Positions 16,487-25,512 of a DNA stretch of 64,000 nt are shown one piece after another. Source of the stretch: Anaerosalibacter massiliensis (lineage in GTDB: Bacteria; Bacillota; Clostridia; Tissierellales; Sporanaerobacteraceae); NCBI GenBank assembly GCA_000751555.1, contig CCEZ01000012.1:1-64000 (forward strand), in the 5' to 3' direction. Below the pieces are notes generated by a model. It had not been told where the DNA came from. It saw nothing but the letters and a program-made list of their open reading frames with translations, and made no database searches. Every line of letters begins with the position of its first letter. Positions within the stretch are counted from its first letter, which is position 1. A program made the position numbers and the translations under genes.

Positions 16487-17932
16487 TTATTCTTCAACTC
16501 CTTCCAATACTTTTGAAAGTTCTCCTATTAATTTATTGATATTCTTTGATTTTGTATCCATTATAGTTAATAGCTCATTTAAGCTATATTCTTTTTCTTC
16601 TTTTCCATTGTTAGGATTTTTGAAATCTAAGTTATATTTTGCTTTCTCTATTTCTTCTATAGTTACTGAATAAGCATTTTTATCTTCTTTATCCCTATTG
16701 TTCCACCAGTCTTTTACTCCTTTTAAATGTTCTGGTCTAAAGGGTCTTGTTTTAGTAAATCCATTTTTAATACCTTCTGGTAATGGTACTTGGTAATAAT
16801 CTATTTTTTCTGTAGGCTTTGTTTTGTCAAAGAATAATACATTTGTAGCAATAGAGGTATATGGTGCAAATACTCCATTTGGTACTCTCACGATAGTATG
16901 TAGATTAAATTCACTAAGTAACTTTTCCTTTATAGCTATTTTTGAATTGTCATCTCCAAATAGAAATCCATCAGGAAGTACAACACCTACTCTTCCATTT
17001 TCTTTTAATCTATACATAATAAGTGCCATAAATAGATCTGCTGTTTCTGATGTTCTAAATTCTGTTGGAAAATTAATTTGAATACCTACTTCTTCTACTC
17101 CTCCAAAAGGTGGATTCATAGCTATTACATCATATTTGTCCTTCTCTGTATAATCCCTTACATTGGTCCCAAGGGAATTGTCCCTTAAAATATTTGGAGT
17201 ATCTAAATCATGTAATAATAAGTTTGTCATACATAATAAATGAGGAAGTGGCTTTTTTTCTATACCAAATAAAGATGATTGAATCATCTTTCTATCTTCT
17301 ACTGTTTTTATTTGTTTTTCTAAATGATTTAGTGATGAAACTAAAAAACCTCCTGTACCACAGGCAAAATCTGCTATTTGTTCTCCTATTTGTGGATTTA
17401 AAATTTCTATTATAAAATCAGTTAAAACCCTTGGGGTGTAGTATTCCCCCGCATTACCAGCACTTTGTAGATCTCTTAAAATATTTTCATAAATATCATT
17501 AAAGGCATGTCTATCTTCATATTCATCAAAATCTATTTCATTTAGTTTATTAATAAGTTGTCTAAGTAATGTACCTGATTTCATATAGTTATAACTATCT
17601 TCAAATACTGATTTAACGATTAAACCTCTTTTATCTGTATTTTCATCAACTGTTAAATCTTTTAATTCTTTAAATAGTCTTTCATTTACAAATTCTAATA
17701 ATTCATCTCCTGTAATCCCTTCTTCATCTTCTGCCCAGTTTCTCCATCTTAAATCTTCTGGGATGATAGACTTATAACTTTCTTCAAATAATTCCCACTC
17801 AGCTTCTTTAACATCATAAACTTTTAAAAACAACATCCATACAAGTTGGGATATTCTTTGAGCATCTCCATCTACTCCTGCATCTTGTCTCATTATGTCT
17901 TGAATTGATTTAATTAGTGATGTAATTGTCAT
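16487..17932 (-). CDS. hsdM: Type I restriction enzyme methylase subunit
   Basis: A 481-residue N6-adenine methyltransferase. The N-terminal HsdM domain (about 1-130) is followed by the SAM-binding motif FACGTGGFL (near residue 190) and the catalytic motif NPPFGG (near residue 275), with the EYYTPR block before them. AAAGGGG precedes the ATG at 17932; the frame runs open to a TTG 24 bases upstream but without ribosome site. Second gene of hsdR-hsdM-hsdS. Confidence 0.93.
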   Translation of the reverse strand: MTITSLIKSIQDIMRQDAGVDGDAQRISQLVWMLFLKVYDVKEAEWELFEESYKSIIPEDLRWRNWAEDEEGITGDELLEFVNERLFKELKDLTVDENTDKRGLIVKSVFEDSYNYMKSGTLLRQLINKLNEIDFDEYEDRHAFNDIYENILRDLQSAGNAGEYYTPRVLTDFIIEILNPQIGEQIADFACGTGGFLVSSLNHLEKQIKTVEDRKMIQSSLFGIEKKPLPHLLCMTNLLLHDLDTPNILRDNSLGTNVRDYTEKDKYDVIAMNPPFGGVEEVGIQINFPTEFRTSETADLFMALIMYRLKENGRVGVVLPDGFLFGDDNSKIAIKEKLLSEFNLHTIVRVPNGVFAPYTSIATNVLFFDKTKPTEKIDYYQVPLPEGIKNGFTKTRPFRPEHLKGVKDWWNNRDKEDKNAYSVTIEEIEKAKYNLDFKNPNNGKEEKEYSLNELLTIMDTKSKNINKLIGELSKVLEGVEE

Positions 17933-17961
17933 ATTTTTTGTCCCCTTTCTGTTCAAGTAAA

Positions 17962-17982
17962 ATGCTCCTTATATAGGAGCAT
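17962..17982. promoter_or_regulatory. Hairpin between hsdR and hsdM
   Basis: ATGCTCC-TTATATA-GGAGCAT immediately after the hsdR stop codon. Too weakly followed by T residues to be a full terminator; may act as a partial terminator or processing site that sets the ratio of HsdR to HsdM. Confidence 0.35.
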
Positions 17983-20325
17983 CTATGCGTATATTTCTTT
18001 TTCCAATTCTTTTACTGTTTTAATATATTTATCTCTACCTCCAAAGGATTTAATAATTTTTGTCGGTGTCCCTATTTTAGTAAATGGGTCCAATTTTAGG
18101 ATTTCTATACTTTCCAGCTCTGATATTCCTTCATTCATATATTTATCTAAAAGGGCTTCTAATACTTCTTTTGCTATATCTGAATACTTGCCAAAATAAT
18201 TTCTCTTTTTCACATTTTCTGCTCTTTCTTTTCTTGTAAGTGGTTTTTGATCAAAGGCTAAATGAAGGATTAAATCAAAATCATCTAAGTCCCTTCCCAC
18301 TTCTTCTTTTATAGCGTCTAAAAATATTCCTCTTTCCTTTAACTCTTCAAGAATAGCAGTTTTTTTCTCTTCACTATTCCATCTATTTATAAATTCATTT
18401 AAATTGGCATACTCTTTTCTAATATTTTTTCTTGTATAGTCTTTTAAGGATTCGGTAACAAGTTTACCATCTTTATCATAATATTCAACTCTCTCATTTA
18501 CAACCATAACATCTACATCATCTATTACATATTTAACCCTTTGACCTTCTTCCTCATCTTCAAAATCAAAGTCTCCTGAAGTTCCACTAAAGCCATTTCC
18601 AAAATCCTCAGTCTCTTCATCTATGTCTGGTGGAACTATTGTCTCTCCTTCTTCTGGTTCATATATGACTACAGGGTCACCATCAAATTCTGGGTCTGCA
18701 AAGAGTCTGGTTACTCCCCTAAAGTCCATTATAGTAAAGAACTGTTTACCATATTCTTCTTTAATCCTTGTTCCCCTACCTATAATTTGCTTAAACTCTG
18801 TCATACTATTAATATTACTATCAAGAACTATAAGCTTACAAGTTTGAGCATCTACTCCTGTTGTCATTAGCTTAGATGTAGTTACTATAGTAGGATATTT
18901 ACTAGCAGGGTCTATAAAGTTATCAAGTTGAGCTTTTCCTTCGTCATTGTCCCCTGTAATTCTCATAATATATTTATTGTTTTCTTTAATTAAATCAGAA
19001 TTTTCATTGATAAGGGCTTGTCGCATTCTTTCTGCATGGTCTATGTCTACACAAAATACAATAGTCTTATCAAATCGATTGGTTTTCTTTAAAAACTCTG
19101 TGATTTTTTTTGCTATTATTTCAGTTCTTTTTTCAAGGATTAAATTTCTATCAAAATCAGATATATTATATATTCTGTCTTCTATTAAGTTTCCATACTT
19201 ATCTAACTTACCTTTTATAGGTCTATAGCCTTCTAAATCTTTATCTAAAGATACTCTAACTACCTTATATGGGGCTAAAAAACCATCTTCTATACCTTGT
19301 TTCAGAGAATAAGTATATATTGGCTCTCCAAAGTAGTTAGATGTGGAGATGTCTTTTGTTTCTTTGGGAGTCGCAGTGAGCCCTATTTGAGTGGCACTGC
19401 TGAAATACTCAAGAACTTCTCTCCATGCCGAATTATCTTTGGCAGACCCCCTATGACACTCATCTACTATTATTAAGTCAAAAAAATCCTGACTAAATTC
19501 TTTATATATATTTTGCCAATCTTCGCTTCCAGTCATGCTTTGATATAGTGCCAAGTATATTTCATGGGCTTTGTCTATATTTTGTCTATTTACCTTTATC
19601 ATCTTGTCGCCAAAATGTTTGAAATCATTTGCCATAGTTTGATCGACTAATATATTTCTATCTGCAAGAAACAGTATTCTTTTTTTAGTCTTTGACTTCC
19701 ATAGTCTATATATGATTTGAAAGGCTGTATAAGTCTTCCCCGTTCCTGTAGCCATAACAAGCAGTATTCTATCCTGTCCTTTTGCTATAGCTTCTATGGT
19801 TCTATTGATAGCTACTCTTTGATAATATCTTGGAGTTTTACCGCTCATATCAAAGAAATAGTCTTCAGAAACAATCTTTTCTTCATGAGATTGTATCCCT
19901 TTTCCATTTTTGTATCTTTCCCAAAGTTCAGATGGACTTGGAAATTCATCTAATCTTAATTCTTTTTCTTTTCCTGTAAAATTGTCATGCTCTATAAATC
20001 CATCTCCATTGGAACTATATATAAATGGTATATCTAAAATATCACCATATTCAAGTCCTTGTTGCATTCCAGCTCCCATAGACTTTTTATTGTCTTTGGC
20101 TTCTATTATAGCAAGGGGGATATTAGGTTTATAGCTTAAAATATAATCTGCTCTTTTCCTTTTGCCTCTGGCTACAAGGTTTTTTCTAACTATAATCCTG
20201 CCATCTGTAAAGCTATATTCAGCCCTTACCTGAGTTTTTATATCCCATCCTGCTTTTTCTATAGCAGGGGTAATGTATTTCATTTTTATATCTTCTTCCG
20301 ATAAAGTTTTTTTATTTATAGCCAT
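17983..20325 (-). CDS. hsdR: Type I restriction enzyme endonuclease/translocase subunit
   Basis: A 780-residue HsdR that translocates DNA and cleaves it at distance. The N-terminal PD-(D/E)xK nuclease core is seen as RADYILSYKPNIPLAIIEAK (about 60-80), then the helicase motifs MATGTGKTYTA (Walker A, near 195), DECHR (DEAH-type motif II), GLTATP (motif III) and QIIGRGTRIKE (motif VI), and a C-terminal HsdM-contact region. Start ATG 20325 is preceded by AAAGGG. First gene of the operon; intact, so a functional system is likely. Confidence 0.93.
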   Translation of the reverse strand: MAINKKTLSEEDIKMKYITPAIEKAGWDIKTQVRAEYSFTDGRIIVRKNLVARGKRKRADYILSYKPNIPLAIIEAKDNKKSMGAGMQQGLEYGDILDIPFIYSSNGDGFIEHDNFTGKEKELRLDEFPSPSELWERYKNGKGIQSHEEKIVSEDYFFDMSGKTPRYYQRVAINRTIEAIAKGQDRILLVMATGTGKTYTAFQIIYRLWKSKTKKRILFLADRNILVDQTMANDFKHFGDKMIKVNRQNIDKAHEIYLALYQSMTGSEDWQNIYKEFSQDFFDLIIVDECHRGSAKDNSAWREVLEYFSSATQIGLTATPKETKDISTSNYFGEPIYTYSLKQGIEDGFLAPYKVVRVSLDKDLEGYRPIKGKLDKYGNLIEDRIYNISDFDRNLILEKRTEIIAKKITEFLKKTNRFDKTIVFCVDIDHAERMRQALINENSDLIKENNKYIMRITGDNDEGKAQLDNFIDPASKYPTIVTTSKLMTTGVDAQTCKLIVLDSNINSMTEFKQIIGRGTRIKEEYGKQFFTIMDFRGVTRLFADPEFDGDPVVIYEPEEGETIVPPDIDEETEDFGNGFSGTSGDFDFEDEEEGQRVKYVIDDVDVMVVNERVEYYDKDGKLVTESLKDYTRKNIRKEYANLNEFINRWNSEEKKTAILEELKERGIFLDAIKEEVGRDLDDFDLILHLAFDQKPLTRKERAENVKKRNYFGKYSDIAKEVLEALLDKYMNEGISELESIEILKLDPFTKIGTPTKIIKSFGGRDKYIKTVKELEKEIYA

Positions 20326-20409
20326 TACCCTCATCCCTTTCTTTCCCTATATATTTATAAAATTTCAAGATATATTGTATAATATTGCATATATTATAAC
20401 ATAATTTTA

Positions 20410-20477
20410 ATTTCATTATATAGAATAAAAACCATAGTTCCAAGGTATTTTCTCTTATCTTAGGACTATGGTTTCTA
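20410..20477. repeat. Dispersed hairpin repeat, copy 3 (partial)
   Basis: Shares ATATAGAATAAAAACCATAG and the closing CTATGGTTTCTAG with copies 1 and 2 but the loop differs and the stem is longer (AAACCATAGTTCCAAG paired with CTTAGGACTATGGTTT, two imperfect pairs). Lies directly upstream of hsdR. Confidence 0.65.
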
Positions 20478-20490
20478 GTAAATTATATCA

Positions 20491-20790
20491 TTATACTGGC
20501 CTATTTTTTAATACTTTAATATCCACTTCATGTTTTCCTACTATATCTTTTACTGCCTCAAGATTTTCATCTATATTTTTAAAATATCCCTGCATATAGG
20601 CTGTATCATTAAACATCTTATCATGTTCTGCTTTGTTTACTTCTGGGTTATGCATCAATACTTTCGATATAGAATAATCTTCTTTTTGTTGTTATTTAAT
20701 CTACTTTACTTCATCTTTCATTGATGCCATCTCTTTTTTTATCGACACTATCTCAGTCAATATAGATTCTAATATTTCTCTATCTGTCAT
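20491..20790 (-). pseudogene. Small coiled-coil protein gene with two in-frame stops
   Basis: One frame of 100 codons starts ATG at 20790 (MTDREILESILTEIVSIKKE) and ends VDIKVLKNRPV-stop; it is interrupted by TAG and TAA at about codons 30 and 33 but otherwise stays in frame. The product would be a short heptad-rich protein often found as a hypothetical in Clostridia. Its last codons are duplicated beside hsdS with repeat copy 2. Confidence 0.55.
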
Positions 20791-20808
20791 ACAAGTTTAC
20801 CTAAAGCT

Positions 20809-21408
20809 TTACAACTCTCTTCTACCTTCTAAAGCTTTTGAAAGAGTTACTTCATCATAGTATTCTAAATCTCCTCCTACAGGTATTCCATGGGCAATTC
20901 TAGTTGTTTTTATTCCCATTGGTTTTAGAAGTTTTGAAATATACATTGCTGTTGCTTCTCCTTCTACTGTAGGATTTGTTGCTAAAATCACTTCTTCTAC
21001 TTCTTCATTTTGAAGTCTTTTTAAAAGCTCTTTTATTCTTATATCATCTGGTCCTATGTCATCCATAGGAGATATAGCCCCATGGAGAACATGATACATC
21101 CCATTATATTCTCTAGTTTTCTCCATAGCTACCACATCTTTAGGCCCTTGAACTACACATATTGTAGAACTATCTCTTTTTGTATTTCTACAGAGATGAC
21201 AAGGGTCTTCATCTGTTAGATTGCAACACACACTACAATACTTTATTTTAGATTTTGCACTAACAATTGAATGAGCTAATTTTTCTGCTTCCACATTTTC
21301 CATTTCAAGAATATAAAAGGCTAATCTTTGAGCTGTTTTCTTACCTACTCCTGGAAGTTTAGATAATTCATCTATTAAATTGGCTATAGGTAATGCATAG
21401 TATTCCAT
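20809..21408 (-). CDS. recR: Recombination protein RecR
   Basis: A 199-residue component of the RecFOR pathway that helps load RecA at gaps. It has an N-terminal helix-hairpin-helix ([14 protein letters not shown]), a zinc finger with cysteines 58, 61, 70 and 73, a Toprim domain ([15 protein letters not shown] and later [20 protein letters not shown]) and the C-terminal [20 protein letters not shown]. Full length. Last gene of the conserved dnaX-ybaB-recR unit. Confidence 0.97.
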   Translation of the reverse strand: MEYYALPIANLIDELSKLPGVGKKTAQRLAFYILEMENVEAEKLAHSIVSAKSKIKYCSVCCNLTDEDPCHLCRNTKRDSSTICVVQGPKDVVAMEKTREYNGMYHVLHGAISPMDDIGPDDIRIKELLKRLQNEEVEEVILATNPTVEGEATAMYISKLLKPMGIKTTRIAHGIPVGGDLEYYDEVTLSKALEGRREL

Positions 21409-21421
21409 ATCTTATTTCCTC

Positions 21422-21757
21422 CTAGAAAAGACCTGGAATATTCATTCCTCCAGTAATCTTTTGCATTTCTTTTGAAACATACTCTTCCGCATTTCTCAAT
21501 GCTTCATTTACAGCTGCTAATACTAAATCTTGTAACATTTCTACATCATCAGGATCTACTACATCTTTATCTATAGTAATAGAAACTACTTCTTTCTTTC
21601 CATTAGCTATTGCAGTTACTGCACCACCACCTGCACTAGCTTCTATTTCTTTCTCCTCTAGTTTTTCTTGAAGTGTCGCCATTTCTTTTTGCATTTTTTG
21701 AACTTGTTTCATCATGCCACCCATATTACCCATTCCTGGGAATCCACCTCTAGCCAT
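21422..21757 (-). CDS. ybaB: YbaB/EbfC nucleoid-associated protein
   Basis: A 111-residue dimeric DNA-binding protein with a Gly/Met-rich N-terminus ([20 protein letters not shown]), a helix, the [20 protein letters not shown] beta sheet and a C-terminal helix, as in the family. Sits between dnaX and recR with short spacers, the canonical arrangement. AAGGAGG precedes the ATG. Confidence 0.96.
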   Translation of the reverse strand: MARGGFPGMGNMGGMMKQVQKMQKEMATLQEKLEEKEIEASAGGGAVTAIANGKKEVVSITIDKDVVDPDDVEMLQDLVLAAVNEALRNAEEYVSKEMQKITGGMNIPGLF

Positions 21758-21780
21758 AAAATTTTCCTCCTTAATTATAA

Positions 21781-23427
21781 TTATTTTTTTATTCGGACTA
21801 AGTCCTTTCCAAAAAAGTCTACCACTTCTTGAGTCATTTTTTCAATTTCATTGTTTTTTTTTACCTCTTTTTTTTCTATACTATTTGTCATAACAAATTT
21901 AACCCTTATATTTTTATTGAAAAAGCTTGAAATAGTTTTCTCAATAAATTCTCTGTTATGATCTTTCTCTAAAGCTTGTTTATGAAAGCCAAAACCATCT
22001 CCATATCCTATAGTTAGCATTTTATTTTCATAGGATAATGGTTCTCCTTCTTTTAATAAAGCTTGGGTAGAAACTCTTTTGCTTTTTATTTCCTTCAAAA
22101 TATTTGGCCATTTATCCTTTATTTCATTAAAACTTATATCTTTTCCATCATCTACTATTTCTACTACTTCTTCTTTTTTTTCTTCTTTCTTTATTTTAGA
22201 CTTTTCTATTTTTTGTTCCTTATATTCATAAGGCCTTTCTACTGTTTTTTTCTGAATTTCCCTATTTTTTTCTTCTACATTCACATTTCCATTTTGTATC
22301 ATTTCTTCTAATCTGTCTAATCTCTCTTCTAAACTGTACTCATCAGTTAAAGATATGAGCTTTACAATCATCATCTCAAGAATAATTCTAGGTTGGCTAG
22401 ACCATTTAGCTTGGTTTTCTCCTTCATTTAATATTTGAATAGACTTTAAAATAAAATCCAAGCATAAGGATTTAGCCTGATTTTCATATCTTTTTACTGT
22501 TTCCATTTCTAAGTCTATTATATCTGATGAGTCTTTAGAAGTCTTTGCTATCATCAAATTTCTAAAATGATATACCAAGTCTTTTATAAATTGGTTAATA
22601 TCTTTTCCATTTTGTATAATATTATCTAATATATTTAATGATTCCTCTAAATTTTTGTCCTCTATATTATCTACTAGGCTAAATATTAAATCATTATTAG
22701 CTATACCTAATATATCTAAAACATCTTCATAGCTTAGAACTCCTTCTCTAAAAGATACACATTGATCAAGTAGACTTAAAGCATCTCTCATGGCCCCATC
22801 AGAATTTCTTGCAATAAGTTTCAATGCACTTTCTTCTGCCTTAAAATCTATTTCATTACATATATTATTCAAATTTTTAATTATATCCTCTGTAGTTATT
22901 CTTTTAAAATCAAACCTTTGGCATCTTGAAAGGATAGTTTGAGGAAGTTTTTCGGATTCGGTAGTAGCAAGTATAAATATTAAATGTTTAGGGGGTTCTT
23001 CTAATGTTTTTAGAAGAGCATTAAAAGCTGATGTTGAAAGCATATGAACCTCATCTATTATATATACCTTATATCTTGCTCTAGATGGAGGATATTTTAC
23101 CTTTTCTCTTAATTCCCTTACATCATCTACCTTATTATTGCTAGCTGCATCCATTTCTATAACATCCATTATACTTTCATGAAGAATACCCTTACATACT
23201 TCACAATTGTTACAAGGGTTTCCATCTTGTGAATCAATACAATTCACAGCTCTTGCAAAAATTTTAGCTACAGAAGTCTTTCCAGTTCCTCTAGTTCCTG
23301 AAAAAAGATACGCATGACCAATATTATCTCTTAATATTTGATTTTTTAAAGTAGTAGTTATATGATTTTGTCCTAGTACTTCATCAAAATTTTTAGGACG
23401 AAATCGCCTATAGAGTGCTTGATACAT
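21781..23427 (-). CDS. dnaX: DNA polymerase III subunit gamma/tau
   Basis: A 548-residue clamp-loader ATPase. Walker [11 protein letters not shown] (about 43-52), a zinc module with [23 protein letters not shown] (Walker B) and LSRCQRFDF (arginine-finger region) are present; domain III ends near 370, followed by a Lys/Glu-rich linker and a tau-type C-terminal domain. The start [11 protein letters not shown] at 23427 is the family start and has AGGTGG upstream; an upstream ATG at 23451 lies at the predicted transcription start. A run of eight A residues falls in codons 416-418 of the linker (see findings). Confidence 0.95.
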   Translation of the reverse strand: MYQALYRRFRPKNFDEVLGQNHITTTLKNQILRDNIGHAYLFSGTRGTGKTSVAKIFARAVNCIDSQDGNPCNNCEVCKGILHESIMDVIEMDAASNNKVDDVRELREKVKYPPSRARYKVYIIDEVHMLSTSAFNALLKTLEEPPKHLIFILATTESEKLPQTILSRCQRFDFKRITTEDIIKNLNNICNEIDFKAEESALKLIARNSDGAMRDALSLLDQCVSFREGVLSYEDVLDILGIANNDLIFSLVDNIEDKNLEESLNILDNIIQNGKDINQFIKDLVYHFRNLMIAKTSKDSSDIIDLEMETVKRYENQAKSLCLDFILKSIQILNEGENQAKWSSQPRIILEMMIVKLISLTDEYSLEERLDRLEEMIQNGNVNVEEKNREIQKKTVERPYEYKEQKIEKSKIKKEEKKEEVVEIVDDGKDISFNEIKDKWPNILKEIKSKRVSTQALLKEGEPLSYENKMLTIGYGDGFGFHKQALEKDHNREFIEKTISSFFNKNIRVKFVMTNSIEKKEVKKNNEIEKMTQEVVDFFGKDLVRIKK

Positions 23428-23456
23428 ATTTTTATCCACCTTTATTGTCATTAATA

Positions 23457-23485
23457 AATATATTATACCAAATAAGTCTTGTCAA
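23457..23485 (-). promoter_or_regulatory. Promoter of dnaX-ybaB-recR
   Basis: Minus strand TTGACA (23480-23485), 17-base spacer, TATATT (23457-23462); transcription would begin close to 23450, shortly before the ribosome site. The -35 lies in the 13-base sequence TATGTATTTGACA, which is mirrored in the divergent tRNA promoter. Confidence 0.55.
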
Positions 23486-23521
23486 ATACATACCTTAATC
23501 ACAAACTTTTAAAATATGTAT

Positions 23522-23550
23522 TTGACATACATTGAATTTTCTTGTATAAT
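23522..23550 (+). promoter_or_regulatory. Promoter of tRNA-Ser and SRP RNA
   Basis: Perfect sigma-A consensus: TTGACA at 23522-23527, 17-base spacer, TATAAT at 23545-23550, 39 bases before the tRNA. Confidence 0.85.
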
Positions 23551-23588
23551 ATAAATCTGTAATGTATAATTTAAAATTTAAATAATTT

Positions 23589-23678
23589 GGAGAGGTGACC
23601 GAGTGGCTGAAGGTGCCCGCCTGGAAAGCGAGTAGACGTTAACGCGTCTCGTGGGTTCAAATCCCACTCTCTCCGCCA
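23589..23678 (+). tRNA. tRNA-Ser (GGA)
   Basis: Ninety bases fold as a class II tRNA: acceptor GGAGAGG/TCTCTCC with one G-U, anticodon loop CTGGAAA with anticodon GGA (reads UCU and UCC), a long variable arm (GTAGACGTTAACGCGTCTC) and T-loop GTTCAAATC. The CCA end is encoded. Confidence 0.97.
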
Positions 23679-23689
23679 TCAAAATTTTT

Positions 23690-23957
23690 GCCGTGCTAGA
23701 TGGGGAGGTAGCGGTGCCCTGTAACCTGCAATCCGCTATAGCAGGATTGAATTCCTAGCTCCGGCTTATTTATTTTGGAGTCTGCCCTAAATAAGTGATG
23801 TTGACGATTGGGTCCTACGCAATGGAAATTCATGAACTCCGTCAGGTCCGGGAGGAAGCAGCGGTAAGTGAACACTTTCATGTGCCGTGGGAGTGCCTGA
23901 TCCGAGTTAACTGTTTAGGTAACGTCTAGGATAATAAGTCTAAACTAGGTGCACGGC
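23690..23957 (+). ncRNA. ffs: Signal recognition particle RNA, large (Bacillus) type
   Basis: About 268 bases beginning GCCGTGCTAGATGGGGAGGT and closing with GCACGGC, which pair at the ends. The domain IV core GTCAGGTCCGGGAGGAAGCAG with its conserved internal loops and tetraloop is plain, and the 5' Alu-like domain (CCTGTAACCTGC...GCAGG) marks the large form. It carries Ffh and targets membrane and secreted proteins. Directly follows tRNA-Ser and probably shares its promoter. Confidence 0.97.
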
Positions 23958-23972
23958 TTACATATGAGAAGA

Positions 23973-24002
23973 AAAAACTGTCTTAAATTTAAGACAGTTT
24001 TT
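23973..24002. terminator. Bidirectional terminator after the SRP RNA
   Basis: Perfect 15-base palindrome arms, AAAAACTGTCTTAAA and TTTAAGACAGTTTTT, with T-runs on both strands; also ends the converging flagellin-fliS transcript. Confidence 0.9.
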
Positions 24003-24006
24003 ATTT

Positions 24007-24447
24007 TTATCCTTGAAAATCTTTATTTCTCTTCAATTGATAATCATCAAGACTTGATCTTCCATAAGTAAGTCCAGTAACTACCTTAGGGTCTATATTT
24101 TTTTCTATTTGGTCGAATCCTTCTTTCAATGGCTGAATTATTTTAATAGCTGTTTCAAAATAGGATTTATCTTTTTTATTTTCTCCTATAGTTATAATCT
24201 TATTTGTATAGATGTATATTTCTTTTAAATTATTTGATATATTTGAATCTCCCCTCAATGTAAAAAGAAGTTCTGCCAATATATCTCTTGAATTATTATT
24301 TATATAATTTAATTTATTCCAATCATTTTTATCTATAACATCTATACTATCTTTAAAATTATCTATCATTGCTTCATAAAGTATAGATACTAGTCCTGCT
24401 TCATTAGTAGATGATATTCTTTTCTCTATTTCTTCTTTATTTAACAT
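24007..24447 (-). CDS. fliS: Flagellar secretion chaperone FliS
   Basis: A 146-residue four-helix protein that binds the C-terminus of unpolymerised flagellin and delivers it for export. N-terminal NEAGLVSILYEAMIDNFKDS and the ILAELLFTLRGDSNISNNL segment match FliS; the C-terminus is longer and more basic than usual. It is encoded directly after flagellin, its client. AGGAG-like site before the ATG. Confidence 0.8.
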   Translation of the reverse strand: MLNKEEIEKRISSTNEAGLVSILYEAMIDNFKDSIDVIDKNDWNKLNYINNNSRDILAELLFTLRGDSNISNNLKEIYIYTNKIITIGENKKDKSYFETAIKIIQPLKEGFDQIEKNIDPKVVTGLTYGRSSLDDYQLKRNKDFQG

Positions 24448-24461
24448 TCTTTCATCTCCTA

Positions 24462-25319
24462 TTATCTAAGTAATTGCAGTACTCCTTGTGGTAGTTGATT
24501 TGCTTGAGCAAGCATAGCTATTCCAGCTTGTTGAAGTATATTTAATCTTGTAAATTCAGACATTTCAAGAGCCATATCTGCATCTTCTATTCTTGACATG
24601 GAAGCTGTTAAATTTTCAGCTGTATTATCAATATTTTTCATAGTATGTTCTAGTCGGTTTTGATAAGCTCCAAGTTTAGAACGCATTTCTGCTACTTTAT
24701 CTACAGCCTTATTAAATACTTCTATGCCCTTTCCAATTTTTTCACTATCTAATTTTTTCTCCTCTTCTGTAGCTTTTATTGCTTCCTCTATTTCTTCTTT
24801 AAAATCATTAATTCCTAATCCAGAAATTGTTGAATTTATATCTTTCATATCTATTTCTATAATTTGTCCTTCATCTGCACCTACTTGCAATTTAATTTTC
24901 TCTTTTCCATTTAATAATTTTTTTCCATTGAATTCTGTATCATTAGCTATTTGTTCTATTTGATCTGTTAATTGCAATATTTCATCTCCAATAGCTTTTA
25001 AATCATCTTCTGCATAAGTTCCATTTGCACCTTGTACAGAAAGCTCTCTCATTCTTTGAAGCATAGCATGAACTTCATTCAATGCTCCTTCTGCTGTTTG
25101 TATAAGAGATACACCATCTAATGAATTTCTACTTGCTTGTCTAAGTCCTCTTACTTGAGCTTGCATTTTTTGAGATATAGCCATTCCTGCTGCATCGTCA
25201 GCAGCTCTATTGATTCTTTTTCCTGATGATAATCTTTCTAATGATTTTTGCATCTCATTTGTATTTCCATTAAATATTCTATGAGTATTTAATGCTGGTA
25301 TATTATTATTTATTCTCAT
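24462..25319 (-). CDS. hag: Flagellin
   Basis: A 285-residue flagellar filament subunit. The conserved N-terminal D0/D1 (MRINNNIPALNTHRIFN, LERLSSGKRINRAADDAAGM) and C-terminal D1/D0 (SRIEDADMALEMSEFTRLNI, QQAGIAMLAQANQLPQGVLQ) are complete, with a short variable centre. Motility and innate immune recognition motifs (TLR5-contact QRMRELSVQ region) are in place. AAAGGAGAGGAAT precedes the ATG and resembles a CsrA-type GGA site, though csrA and fliW are not in the window. Confidence 0.96.
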   Translation of the reverse strand: MRINNNIPALNTHRIFNGNTNEMQKSLERLSSGKRINRAADDAAGMAISQKMQAQVRGLRQASRNSLDGVSLIQTAEGALNEVHAMLQRMRELSVQGANGTYAEDDLKAIGDEILQLTDQIEQIANDTEFNGKKLLNGKEKIKLQVGADEGQIIEIDMKDINSTISGLGINDFKEEIEEAIKATEEEKKLDSEKIGKGIEVFNKAVDKVAEMRSKLGAYQNRLEHTMKNIDNTAENLTASMSRIEDADMALEMSEFTRLNILQQAGIAMLAQANQLPQGVLQLLR

Positions 25320-25320
25320 T

Positions 25321-25512
25321 TTATTCCTCTCCTTTATCTACTTTCTCTATAAAATTCAAAGTCTCTGATAATATTAAAAGAAGTTCTTCTGGGACTTTGT
25401 CTATACTACTAGCTTCTGTACTTTCTTTTATATCTAATTTATTTTCATTATAATCTCTTTCATAAGCCCTTTTTATTTGACTCCTAGGAACTAATCTAAG
25501 TTTCACTTTCAT
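25321..25512 (-). CDS. Small hypothetical protein in flagellin operon
   Basis: A 63-residue protein with a basic N-terminus (MKVKLRLVPRSQIKRAYERD) and an acidic, helical C-terminus (EELLLILSETLNFIEKVDKG). Its ATG overlaps the stop codon of the upstream long gene as ATGA, and it ends one base from the flagellin start region, so it is tightly held in the unit. I do not know its function; the position suggests a flagellin-assembly or regulatory accessory. Confidence 0.65.
   Translation of the reverse strand: MKVKLRLVPRSQIKRAYERDYNENKLDIKESTEASSIDKVPEELLLILSETLNFIEKVDKGEE

Noticed and set aside
22063..22311. Phe/Tyr-rich plus-strand frame
   Set aside because: Antisense shadow of the Lys/Glu-rich linker of dnaX; no ribosome site and unnatural composition.
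23696..23881. Open frame of about 60 codons on the minus strand
   Set aside because: It is antisense to the SRP RNA, whose conserved core explains the sequence.
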